From: Clostridia bacterium
GTDB lineage: Bacteria; Bacillota; Clostridia; Christensenellales; Aristaeellaceae
Direction of reading: 5' to 3'
Assembly (NCBI GenBank): GCA_017620115.1
Contig: JAFZRB010000113.1
Coordinates: 1-8,943 of the forward strand
Length of the DNA stretch: 8,943 nucleotides
In this document: in pieces, positions 1 through 6,105 of the stretch
How positions within the stretch are numbered: the first letter of the stretch is position 1
How the letters are laid out: the number at the start of each line of letters is the position of its first letter
Made by a program: the position numbers and the translations under genes
Notes under the pieces: generated by a model
Database searches by the model: none
What the model saw: the letters and a program-made list of their open reading frames with translations, nothing else
Told to the model about the DNA's origin: nothing

Positions 1-583
1 CGTGAACGACCGAGTGAGGCAGGCGGTCGAGGAAACCCGCGGCCTGGTGCTCAGCGCGGGCGGCGAGCTGCCCTACGCCTGGTTTCACGCCCATTCCGGC
101 GGCATGACCGAGCTGCCCGTGGAGGGGCTCAGCTTTGAGGGCGGCAATCCCCCGTACGCGCAGATCGTCGAGTCGCGCGATTCCGACAGCGCCCCCACCA
201 GCGTGAAGCACTGGACGGCGAGCTTCTCCGCAGACGAGGTTGCCGAGGCGGCGAGAAAGACCGGCGCGGAGATCGGCTCAACCATAACCTCGATCGCGCT
301 GGGCCGCAGGGGCGAATCCGGGCGCACCGTCGTATTCCTCATCAACGGACAGGAGGTATCCGCGCCGAACCTGCGCGTCAACCTGGACAGCACGAAGCTG
401 AAATCCACGCTGCTGGACTCTGTGAAGCTGGAGAACGGCAGGGTGACGTTCGAGGGCAGCGGCTACGGCCACGGCGTCGGCATGAGCCAGTGGGGGGCCT
501 ACGCGTTGGCCGGGGAAGGCAAGACCGCCGAGCAGATCGTGGGCTACTACTTTAAGGACGTAGACGTGGTTCACGCCTGGTAA
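1..583 (+). CDS. SpoIID/LytB-domain protein, 3' part (5' end outside window)
   Basis: The reading frame is open from the left edge to a TAA stop. The first GTG (bases 2-4) has no ribosome-binding site in view, so the gene is treated as cut off by the window. About 193 residues remain. The hallmark of the SpoIID/LytB family is clear near the C-terminus: GYGHGVGMSQWGAYALA at about residues 154-170 of the fragment. An upstream HAHSGGMTE at about 29-37 matches the family's 'HSTSGGHTE' block. SpoIID is a peptidoglycan lytic transglycosylase that acts during engulfment in endospore formers, and LytB-like relatives modify amidase activity in vegetative cells. The part that normally carries the catalytic glutamate is outside the window, so enzyme activity cannot be judged. 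The fragment alone does not separate true SpoIID from a vegetative paralogue, so no gene symbol is given. A terminator follows about 65 bp downstream. Confidence 0.88.
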   Translation, partial: VNDRVRQAVEETRGLVLSAGGELPYAWFHAHSGGMTELPVEGLSFEGGNPPYAQIVESRDSDSAPTSVKHWTASFSADEVAEAARKTGAEIGSTITSIALGRRGESGRTVVFLINGQEVSAPNLRVNLDSTKLKSTLLDSVKLENGRVTFEGSGYGHGVGMSQWGAYALAGEGKTAEQIVGYYFKDVDVVHAW

Positions 584-615
584 ACCGCACATTCCTGCAA
601 TATCTCATCAAATTG

Positions 616-632
616 TTCGTCTATAAGACGAA
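616..632. repeat. Perfect inverted repeat TTCGTC-TATAA-GACGAA
   Basis: A 6-bp perfect inverted repeat with a 5-nt centre lies between the SpoIID-like gene and purA, about 60-80 bp upstream of the predicted purA transcription start. It may be an operator or a minor hairpin. The left arm with its flank reads ATTGTTCG, the complement of CGAACAAT, which resembles the CGAAC core of the Firmicutes PurR box. The arm orientation and spacing do not match the classical PurBox pair, so the assignment is weak. Confidence 0.35.
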
Positions 633-647
633 TGTTATGTAAAATAG

Positions 648-679
648 CGCCGAATCGCTTGTGATCCGGCGTTTTTTTT
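648..679 (+). terminator. Rho-independent terminator after the SpoIID-like gene
   Basis: CGCCGAATC (648-656) pairs with GATCCGGCG (663-671), a 9-bp stem with one A/C mismatch and a GCTTGT loop. Eight T residues follow directly (672-679). This is a standard intrinsic terminator for the plus-strand gene ending at 583. Its 3' half overlaps the promoter assigned to purA. Confidence 0.8.
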
Positions 680-687
680 GCTATGAT
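659..687 (+). promoter_or_regulatory. Sigma-A type promoter for the purA operon
   Basis: The -35 element is TTGTGA (659-664), followed by a 17-nt spacer and a TATGAT -10 element (682-687). A TGC immediately before the -10 gives an extended TGn motif. Transcription would start near 694, leaving a leader of about 60 nt before the purA ATG. The promoter overlaps the preceding terminator, whose T-run is most of the spacer. A CGAACAT sequence (712-718) resembling a PurR box core lies in the leader. Confidence 0.7.
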
Positions 688-753
688 TATCGTGGTATCA
701 ACAAGAAAGCACGAACATCCCGCGGGATGGAGCACCATAAAGGAGTGACACAC

Positions 754-2028
754 ATGGCGCACTGCGCAATAGTCGGCATCAACTGGGGCGACGAGGGCAA
801 GGGCCGCATGGTCGATTACCTCGCGGAGAGCTACGACGTGGTGATCCGCTACCAGGGCGGCAACAACGCCGGCCATACCGTCGTGAACGAGCTGGGCGAG
901 TTCAAGCTGAACCTGCTCCCCTCCGGTATCTTCCGTCCGGAAAAAATCAACCTGCTCGGCGCGGGCACAGTCGTCGACCTGAAGCACCTGTGCGGCGAGA
1001 TCGAGCGCGTACGTGCGGGCGGCGTGACCATCACGCCCGACAACCTCAAAATCTCCAACCGCGCCATGATGGTGCTGCCCTTCCATCCGCTGCAGGACAA
1101 GCTGGAGGAGCAGCGTCTGGGCAAGGACAGTTACGGCTCGACGCAGCGCGGCATCTCCCCCATCTATGGCGACAAATACATGAAAAAGGCTCTGCAGATG
1201 GGCGACCTCCTGCATCCCGAAACGCTGAAAAAGCACCTGCGCAAACTGATCGACTGGAAGAACGCCGTGTTTTCGCAGGCCTACGGCCAGCCCCCCATCA
1301 GCTTCGACGAGACCATGGCCTGGATCGACGAATACGGCTCGCAGCTCATTCCCTACATCGTGGACGCTGGCGAGCTGCTCGAAATCGCTCAGGACGCCGG
1401 CAAGCGCTTCCTGTTCGAGGCGCAGCTGGGCGCGCTGAGGGACATCGACTACGGCATCTACCCCTTCACCTCCTCATCCTCCCCGCTGGCGGCTTACGCG
1501 CCGTGCGGCTGCGGCTTCCCCTCGGCGAAAGTTGAACGCGTGGTGGGCGTGGTGAAGGCGTATTCCACCTGCGTCGGCGAGGGTCCGTTCGTGGGCGAAC
1601 TGGGCGGCGATGCGGCGCATGACCTGCGCGAAGCCGGCCATGAGTACGGCGCGGCGACGGGCCGCCCGAGGCGCGTGGCCTGGCTCGACCTGGTCGCCAC
1701 CCGCTACGGCGTGAAGCTGCAGGGCGCGACCGAGCTGGCCTTCACCAAGCTGGACGTGCTGAGCTACCTCAAAGAGATTCCCGTGTGCGTGGCCTATGAA
1801 GTGAACGGAAAGCGCACGGACCGCTTCCCCTACACCCCCGAGCTTGACGCTGCCGCGCCTGTCTACGAGACTCTGCCCGGCTGGAACTGCGACATCAGCG
1901 CCTGCCGCTCCTTCGACGAGCTCCCCAAGGCCGCGAGAGATTATGTGCTCTTCGCCGAAAAGGCGCTGGGCTGCCCCTTCACGTTCGTATCGGTCGGCGC
2001 GGAGCGCGATCAGCTGATTCTCCGGTGA
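754..2028 (+). CDS. purA: Adenylosuccinate synthase
   Basis: This cytosolic enzyme condenses IMP with aspartate using GTP to form adenylosuccinate, the first committed step from IMP to AMP. The 424-residue product has the usual family length. WGDEGKG (11-17) is the glycine-rich nucleotide/IMP loop with the catalytic Asp13, and GGNNAGHT (35-42) holds the catalytic His41. TGRPRR (302-307) is the aspartate/IMP-binding arginine motif, and TKLDVL (331-336) lies in the guanine-binding region. The ATG at 754 is chosen because AGGAG (741-745) sits 8 nt upstream. The frame is open back to 661, but that stretch contains the terminator and promoter. Two normally strict motifs vary: FEGAQG is FEAQLG (221-226) and TTRVG is STCVG (271-275). 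From memory of family sequences this looks like a clostridial subtype rather than a defect. It is the first gene of an operon with the esterase (13-bp gap) and purB. Confidence 0.96.
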   Translation: MAHCAIVGINWGDEGKGRMVDYLAESYDVVIRYQGGNNAGHTVVNELGEFKLNLLPSGIFRPEKINLLGAGTVVDLKHLCGEIERVRAGGVTITPDNLKISNRAMMVLPFHPLQDKLEEQRLGKDSYGSTQRGISPIYGDKYMKKALQMGDLLHPETLKKHLRKLIDWKNAVFSQAYGQPPISFDETMAWIDEYGSQLIPYIVDAGELLEIAQDAGKRFLFEAQLGALRDIDYGIYPFTSSSSPLAAYAPCGCGFPSAKVERVVGVVKAYSTCVGEGPFVGELGGDAAHDLREAGHEYGAATGRPRRVAWLDLVATRYGVKLQGATELAFTKLDVLSYLKEIPVCVAYEVNGKRTDRFPYTPELDAAAPVYETLPGWNCDISACRSFDELPKAARDYVLFAEKALGCPFTFVSVGAERDQLILR

Positions 2029-2041
2029 AGGGGATAGAGCC

Positions 2042-2788
2042 ATGATCCATTCGTTTCTTATGATCGGCCAGTCCAATATGGCGGGCCGGGGCGATATCGG
2101 CGATGTGCCGCCGATCGCCAATCCCGCGCTGAAGGTGCTGCGCAACGGGCGCTGGCAGCGCCTGTTCGTGCCCGTAAACCCGGATCGTCCTTTTTCCGGC
2201 ATCAGCCTGGCGGAGAGCTTCGCTGACGCCTACCAGCGCGACCACGGCGTGGATGTGGGGCTGATCCCCTGCGCCGACGGCGGCACGCGCATCGACCAGT
2301 GGCGGGAGGGCGGCCTGCTCTTCGACCACGCGGTGATGCAGGCCCGGCTGGCGGAACGCACCTCCACCATCGCGGGGGTACTGTGGCATCAGGGCGAATC
2401 GGACAGCGTGCCGGCGCTGTGGCCGTCCTATGGCGAAAAGCTGGAGGCGTTCTACGCCGCGCTCATACGGGCGCTGAAATTGGAGGACGTGCCCTTCCTG
2501 GCGGGCGGTCTGGGCGACTACCTGGCGGATAACCCCGCGCTGAAGGATCATTTCCACGACGTCGACCGGCAGATCGAAGCCTTCGCCCGCGTCCATCCCA
2601 TGACCGCATACGTTTCCGCCAGCGGGCTGCCCGGACGCCCGGACAACCTGCACTTCAACGCCCCGGCGCTGCGCGAATTCGGCCTGCGCTATTACGAGGC
2701 GTTCAGAAAGCTGGAGCGCGGCGACAAAGTCTTCGCCGAAAAGCCCCGCGAGGACGACGCGCTGCGCACGGACATCGACAGCCTGTAA
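2042..2788 (+). CDS. SASA-family (sialate O-acetylesterase-like) carbohydrate esterase
   Basis: This 248-residue protein resembles the SASA family (PF03629, SGNH fold), which removes acetyl or other acyl groups from carbohydrates. GQSNMAG (9-15) carries the nucleophile Ser11, WHQGESD (115-121) is the characteristic central block, and DNLHFN (201-206) supplies the catalytic Asp201 and His204. All expected active-site blocks are therefore present. No signal peptide is visible, since the N-terminus runs straight into the first strand and GQSN, so it is probably cytoplasmic. The ATG at 2042 follows AAGGGG (2028-2033) at 8-nt spacing. The gene lies 13 bp after purA and 28 bp before purB with no promoter or terminator in either gap, so it is almost certainly co-transcribed. 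The natural substrate cannot be read from the sequence, and the residues after about 225 are a charged tail of unknown role. Confidence 0.86.
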   Translation: MIHSFLMIGQSNMAGRGDIGDVPPIANPALKVLRNGRWQRLFVPVNPDRPFSGISLAESFADAYQRDHGVDVGLIPCADGGTRIDQWREGGLLFDHAVMQARLAERTSTIAGVLWHQGESDSVPALWPSYGEKLEAFYAALIRALKLEDVPFLAGGLGDYLADNPALKDHFHDVDRQIEAFARVHPMTAYVSASGLPGRPDNLHFNAPALREFGLRYYEAFRKLERGDKVFAEKPREDDALRTDIDSL

Positions 2789-2816
2789 CTTTCACGACAC
2801 GACAGGAGGAAGCTGC

Positions 2817-4244
2817 ATGAGCAACACAGCCTACGAGACGCCGCTGGGCAGCCGCTACGCCAGCCGGGAAATGCTCTATCTCTTCTCGCCCGACCATAAA
2901 TTCACCACCTGGCGAAAGCTGTGGATCGCGCTGGCCGAGACCGAAAAGGAGCTGGGCCTCAACATCACGCAGGAACAGATCGACCAGATGAAGGCTCACG
3001 TGGACGACATAGACTACGAAAACGCCCGCCGCCACGAGGAGCGCGTGCGGCACGACGTGATGGCCCACGTGCACGCCTACGGCGACGTGTGTCCCGATGC
3101 GCGCGGCATCATCCACCTGGGCGCGACCAGCTGCTACGTGACCGACAACACCGACATACTCATACTGCGCGACGGCCTCGCGATCATCCGCAAAAAACTG
3201 CTCGAGACGCTGCGCCGCCTACGCGCGTTCGCGCTGGAGTACAGGGACATGCCCACGCTGGGCTTAACGCACCTTCAGCCCGCGCAGCTGGTCACGGTGG
3301 GCAAGCGCGCCGCGCTGTGGATGCAGGATCTGCTGATGGACGTAAACGACCTGGACGACGCGGCGGCCTCCCTCAAAATGCTGGGCAGCCGCGGCACCAC
3401 CGGCACGCAGGCCAGCTTCATGGCGCTGTTCGATGGCGACGAGGATAAAGTCAAGGCGCTGGATCAGCGTATCGCCGAAAAGATGGGCCTGCCGCGCGTG
3501 TTCCCCGTGTCCGGCCAGACGTATCCTCGCAAGGTGGACAGCCGGGTGCTTTCCGTGCTCTCCGGCGTGGCGCAGAGCGCCTACAAATTCGCGCAGGACC
3601 TGCGGCTCCTGCAGCACATGCGCGAAATTGAAGAACCCTTTGAGAAGAACCAGATCGGCTCCTCCGCCATGGCCTACAAGCGCAACCCCATGCGCTCCGA
3701 ACGCATCTGCGCGCTGAGCCGCCACGTGATGGCGCTTTCGCAGGACACCGCCATGACCGCCTCAACGCAGTGGTTCGAGCGCACGCTGGACGATTCCGCC
3801 AACCGCCGCCTGAGCCTGCCCGAGGCGTTTCTCGCCACGGACGCCGTGCTGGAGCTGTACGCCAACATCGCCTCCGGCATGGTGGTATACCCGAAGATGA
3901 TCGAACGGCACATCGACGAAAATCTGCCCTTCATGGCCACCGAGAACATCCTCATGGAGGCCGTGCGGCTGGGCGGCGACCGGCAGGAGCTGCACGAGAA
4001 GATCCGCGTGCACTCGCAGGCCGCGGCGGCGCGCGTCAAGGCCGAGGGCCTGAACAACGACCTGCTCGACCGCATCGCCGACGACCCCGCCTTCCCGCTG
4101 GATCGCGGCAGCCTCTCCGGCCTGCTGGACGCGAAGCTGTATATCGGCCGCGCCCCGCAGCAGGTGGAGGATTTCATTTCGGAGTGCGTCAACCCGCTGC
4201 TGGAAGGAGAGGCGGCGCAGGACATCGGCGATATCCGCGTGTGA
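2817..4244 (+). CDS. purB: Adenylosuccinate lyase
   Basis: PurB releases fumarate from adenylosuccinate to give AMP, and also from SAICAR to give AICAR earlier in the pathway. It normally acts as a cytosolic homotetramer of the aspartase/fumarase superfamily. The product is 475 residues, the long form common in Clostridia. Visible landmarks are RHDVMAH (78-84) with His79, LGATS (101-105), THLQPAQ (151-157) with the probable general acid His152, and the superfamily signature GSSAMAYKRNP (281-291) with the catalytic-loop serines 282/283. ERTLDDSANRR (321-331) follows. The ATG has AGGAGG (2804-2809) 7 nt upstream. It is the last gene of the purA-esterase-purB operon, 28 bp after the esterase, and a hairpin terminator lies 18 bp after its stop. 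No key residue appears to be missing. Confidence 0.96.
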   Translation: MSNTAYETPLGSRYASREMLYLFSPDHKFTTWRKLWIALAETEKELGLNITQEQIDQMKAHVDDIDYENARRHEERVRHDVMAHVHAYGDVCPDARGIIHLGATSCYVTDNTDILILRDGLAIIRKKLLETLRRLRAFALEYRDMPTLGLTHLQPAQLVTVGKRAALWMQDLLMDVNDLDDAAASLKMLGSRGTTGTQASFMALFDGDEDKVKALDQRIAEKMGLPRVFPVSGQTYPRKVDSRVLSVLSGVAQSAYKFAQDLRLLQHMREIEEPFEKNQIGSSAMAYKRNPMRSERICALSRHVMALSQDTAMTASTQWFERTLDDSANRRLSLPEAFLATDAVLELYANIASGMVVYPKMIERHIDENLPFMATENILMEAVRLGGDRQELHEKIRVHSQAAAARVKAEGLNNDLLDRIADDPAFPLDRGSLSGLLDAKLYIGRAPQQVEDFISECVNPLLEGEAAQDIGDIRV

Positions 4245-4262
4245 TTCTCCCCAGTAGACAGA

Positions 4263-4303
4263 CAGGGCGGCGCAGTTCATTCCGCGCCACCCTGTTTATT
4301 ATT
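4263..4303 (+). terminator. Rho-independent terminator after purB
   Basis: CAGGGCGGCGC (4263-4273) pairs with GCGCCACCCTG (4284-4294), an 11-bp stem with one C/A mismatch and a 10-nt loop, followed by TTTATTATT. It ends the pur operon. The stop codon of the convergent XRE gene (4299-4301) lies inside the T-rich tail. No T-run follows the hairpin on the minus strand, so it probably works mainly in the plus direction. Confidence 0.75.
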
Positions 4304-4736
4304 CGTCTTTGTTTCCAAACAACTCCTCCACGATCTCCATCGCCTTTGGCAAATGCTCTCCGGCCACGAAGAAGCGATAGCGCTCCGTCATGAATCCCGT
4401 CCGCGCCGCCATGCCCGCCCCCATCGCGCCCTGCTGCAGGAAAGGAATCCCCTCCTGTTTGAGCACATCGGCCAGCATGCCGGCCCATACGGCGTCCTTC
4501 TCCACAAGGAAACACGGCTCTTTCATAGCATCATCCTCCCAGAACAGTTCGTCCAGCGATTTTCCCAGGACGCGGCAGATGGCCTGGCACAGTCTGATGG
4601 TCGGATTGTAATCGCCCTGCTCGATGGCGTTCATCGTCTGCCTGGATACGCCCACCGCCTCGGCCAGCGCCTTCTGCGACATGCCAAGCGCCGCGCGCGC
4701 CGCCCTGATTCTCAAGTTTTTCGCGATAGCGATCAC
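4299..4736 (-). CDS. XRE-family HTH regulator fused to a DUF2007-like domain
   Basis: Counted from a GTG at 4736 the protein has 145 residues. Residues about 7-68 form a Cro/C1-type helix-turn-helix, with the core MSQKALAEAVGVSRQTMNAIEQ at 19-40 given here in parts: MSQKALAEAVGV, then SRQTMNAIEQ. Residues about 75-141 (LVEKDAVWAGMLADVLKQ ... ERYRFFV ... ELF) resemble the small DUF2007 (PF09413) putative signal-transducing domain, assigned from memory. The likely role is DNA binding with sensing or protein contact by the C-terminal part; the target genes are unknown. The start is uncertain. Only GTG at 4736 is a usual codon, but the SD GGAGG (4736-4740) touches it. An ATC at 4727-4725 lies 8 nt after the same SD, and TTG at 4715 is too far away. 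GTG is kept as the outer limit. A second SD and ATG occur at the domain boundary (4526). The gene is monocistronic, with its own promoter. Confidence 0.82.
   Translation of the reverse strand: MIAIAKNLRIRAARAALGMSQKALAEAVGVSRQTMNAIEQGDYNPTIRLCQAICRVLGKSLDELFWEDDAMKEPCFLVEKDAVWAGMLADVLKQEGIPFLQQGAMGAGMAARTGFMTERYRFFVAGEHLPKAMEIVEELFGNKDE
4524..4539 (-). promoter_or_regulatory. Internal SD and in-frame ATG at the HTH/DUF2007 boundary
   Basis: On the minus strand GGAGG (4539-4535) is followed, after 8 nt, by ATG (4526-4524) in frame with the XRE gene. It falls at Met71, just after the HTH domain ends. Translation from here would yield a 75-residue DUF2007-like protein ending at 4299. This resembles the start of a formerly separate gene and could still give a second product. 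Actual use is not shown by the sequence. Confidence 0.5.
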
Positions 4737-4741
4737 CTCCC
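4736..4741 (-). promoter_or_regulatory. Strong SD of the XRE gene, abutting the GTG start
   Basis: Read on the minus strand, GGGAGG occupies 4741-4736 and runs on as GGAGGTGATC, which fully complements the 16S rRNA 3' tail. The GTG that opens the reading frame begins at 4736, inside this match, so it has no normal spacing. The ATC at 4727 has the ideal 8-nt spacing. The site therefore decides, or confuses, the choice of start. Confidence 0.6.
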
Positions 4742-4747
4742 AGCCAT

Positions 4748-4776
4748 ATAATAATATATAATTGACTTTATGTCAA
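4748..4776 (-). promoter_or_regulatory. Consensus sigma-A promoter of the XRE gene
   Basis: On the minus strand a perfect TTGACA (-35, 4776-4771) is followed by 17 nt and TATTAT (-10, 4753-4748). Transcription would begin near 4741, giving a very short leader with the SD at or near its 5' end. The -35 lies within an inverted repeat that may be an operator. Confidence 0.8.
4762..4776. repeat. Inverted repeat TTGAC-TTTAT-GTCAA over the XRE -35 box
   Basis: TTGAC (4762-4766) and GTCAA (4772-4776) form a perfect 5-bp inverted repeat that covers the whole -35 element of the XRE promoter. XRE proteins commonly bind short palindromes and repress their own promoters, so autoregulation is plausible. 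A repeat this short in AT-rich DNA may also be chance. Confidence 0.4.
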
Positions 4777-4818
4777 GTATATATTACTCTTTCAAGAGGA
4801 CGGAGAATTCCCTGTGAT

Positions 4819-4863
4819 GACAAAGGCGCGGAGGATGCGGCTTCATCCCCCGCGCCTTTTGTC
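4819..4863 (-). terminator. Hairpin terminator after the sigma/anti-sigma operon
   Basis: GACAAAGGCGCGG (4819-4831) pairs with CCGCGCCTTTTGTC (4850-4863), with one bulged T. An inner GGATG/CATCC stem surrounds a CGGCTT loop. The hairpin begins 5 bp after the anti-sigma stop. Read on the minus strand the stem ends in CGCGCCTTTGTC, so the T-run is short and partly inside the stem. The stability of the hairpin makes termination likely, possibly in both directions. Confidence 0.65.
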
Positions 4864-4867
4864 GTTT

Positions 4868-5608
4868 CTATTTCTCTTTTCCTGTTCTCCGGATGATTTC
4901 GATAGCGACAAACACCACACCCACGAGCTCGAGCAGTGTAAACAGCGCCACGCTGGGCGTTAGACAGCCTTCGGCCCGGATCATGTTCAGCATGTTCAGA
5001 AACAGAGCGGCGTCGATACCGACCACGATCAGCGCCTTGTTCCTGCTTCCGATCAGCCGCTTCACCGGCCTCGCGTGAACCAGCGCGGGCAGGAACGCCA
5101 CGGCCAGGCCGAACAGCGTGGCGCTGGAGGCGACCCAGAACCATGTGCCGCGGACGTACACGTTCACCACGAACAGCAGCAGCATGAGACTGGCCGTGAA
5201 GGCGCAGAACGTCCAGAACAGCTTGTCCTCCCGCACAAGGATCGGCACGGCGATCACCGACGCCAGAACCACTAGGGAGGCCAGCACGATGTAGATCCAG
5301 TCGGTCTGCAGGCTGAACAGGAAGCTCTTCATCAGGATCAGCGCAAGGGGAATCATGATCGCCGCCGCGACAAGCGACCCCACTGCCGCGGAGCGCCGCC
5401 TGAACTGCTTCACGGCGTATTCGAGAACGCCGCTCTTCTCGCGTTTCAGGTCGCTCTCGACCTCCGTCGCGCGAAGATCGTTCAGCATCTCGCGGCAGGA
5501 TTCGCACTCCTGCAGGTGCTCCTTCACCAGCTCGCCGCTCTTCTCGCTGCACGCCTCGTCCGCATAGAGCGGCAGCAGATCGCGGATCACGTCGCATTCC
5601 ATTTTCAT
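4868..5608 (-). CDS. Membrane anti-sigma factor with N-terminal zinc finger
   Basis: This 246-residue protein starts with a zf-HC2-type anti-sigma domain: Cys5, then His31-x3-Cys35-x2-Cys38 (HLQECESC), preceded by RDLLPLYADEACS. Such domains hold an ECF sigma factor inactive at the membrane. About six hydrophobic segments follow, near residues 74-98, 104-125, 131-152, 156-177, 191-210 and 218-239, with a basic stretch (RRR) before the first. Many ECF anti-sigma factors have one membrane helix, so this is a polytopic form whose membrane part may sense the signal. The ATG at 5608 is chosen because it overlaps the sigma-factor TGA as ATGA, the usual coupled arrangement, and places the zinc finger at the N-terminus as in relatives. 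A GTG at 5617 would add three residues and has AGGA 6 nt upstream, so it is not excluded. A hairpin follows the stop. The signal it senses is unknown. Confidence 0.85.
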   Translation of the reverse strand: MKMECDVIRDLLPLYADEACSEKSGELVKEHLQECESCREMLNDLRATEVESDLKREKSGVLEYAVKQFRRRSAAVGSLVAAAIMIPLALILMKSFLFSLQTDWIYIVLASLVVLASVIAVPILVREDKLFWTFCAFTASLMLLLFVVNVYVRGTWFWVASSATLFGLAVAFLPALVHARPVKRLIGSRNKALIVVGIDAALFLNMLNMIRAEGCLTPSVALFTLLELVGVVFVAIEIIRRTGKEK

Positions 5609-6090
5609 TGATCGCACATCCTTTCCTGTAACCTGAGCTTCGCCCGGTGATAGGTGACACGGGCCCAGTTTTCCGTCTTGCCGAAGATGGTTCCGATCTC
5701 CCGGAAACCCAGTTCGCCGAACACCCTCAGCTCGAACACTTCCCGGTACGGCTCCTCCAGCGCGTGGAGCGCGAGGTGAATGCGGAAGGAAGCGTCACGG
5801 TCGACGGCCGCCTGCTCGACGCTCCGGCCCGGATCGGGCAGCTCGTCGGGCAAAGCGTCGCGCCGGCCCTCGCGCCGTCTTTCATCCAGCCAGATATTTC
5901 TGGCGATGGCGCACAGCCACGTCACCTCGTCCGCTTCGCCCCGGAAGCCGCTCCGCTTCGAAAACGCCCGGAACATGGCCTCCTGCGTTACCTCTTCCGC
6001 CTCAGCCCGGTTGCCCGCCAGCGTCATGGCGTAGGAGAACACGCGCATGTATTGGGTTTCGTACAGCTTCTCGTTCTGGTCGTGAGCCAC
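5605..6090 (-). CDS. ECF-family RNA polymerase sigma factor
   Basis: This 161-residue protein has the two ECF sigma regions. Region 2 spans about residues 9-73 and binds core polymerase and the -10 element (EAEEVTQEAMFRAFS, then TWLCAIARNIWLDERRR). Region 4 spans about 105-157 and recognises the -35 (LEEPYREVFELRVFGELG and the helix-turn-helix FREIGTIFGKTENWARVTYHRAK). The GTG at 6090 is chosen because AAAGGAGG (6105-6098) lies 7 nt upstream; an earlier in-frame TTG at 6108 lies upstream of that SD. The gene overlaps the anti-sigma gene by 4 bp (ATGA), implying coupled translation and matched amounts. A TGTAAC-N16-CGTC element lies upstream, the promoter form used by Bacillus sigX/sigM-like ECF factors, so the factor probably transcribes its own operon. 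The specific ECF subgroup and wider regulon cannot be told from the sequence. Confidence 0.93.
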   Translation of the reverse strand: MAHDQNEKLYETQYMRVFSYAMTLAGNRAEAEEVTQEAMFRAFSKRSGFRGEADEVTWLCAIARNIWLDERRREGRRDALPDELPDPGRSVEQAAVDRDASFRIHLALHALEEPYREVFELRVFGELGFREIGTIFGKTENWARVTYHRAKLRLQERMCDQ

Positions 6091-6097
6091 GCGCTTT

Positions 6098-6105
6098 CCT
6101 CCTTT
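6098..6105 (-). promoter_or_regulatory. Ribosome-binding site of the ECF sigma gene
   Basis: On the minus strand AAAGGAGG (6105-6098) lies 7 nt before a GTG at 6090. This decides the start: the longer frame from a TTG at 6108 would read through this site as Lys-Gly-Gly and has no such signal of its own. Confidence 0.85.

Noticed and set aside
661..753. N-terminal extension of PurA from a GTG at 661
   Set aside because: The extension would translate the terminator T-run and promoter. A good SD precedes the ATG at 754, and PurA proteins begin close to that methionine.
571..1236. Minus-strand frame of about 220 codons opposite purA
   Set aside because: It lies opposite a clear purA, resembles no family I know, and is a typical shadow frame in GC-rich DNA. 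The same holds for the long minus frames under purB and the HAD gene.
4762..4790. Plus-strand promoter (TTGACT) diverging from the XRE gene
   Set aside because: No good -10 lies at 16-18 nt and no plus-strand gene follows. The motif is the mirror arm of the palindrome.
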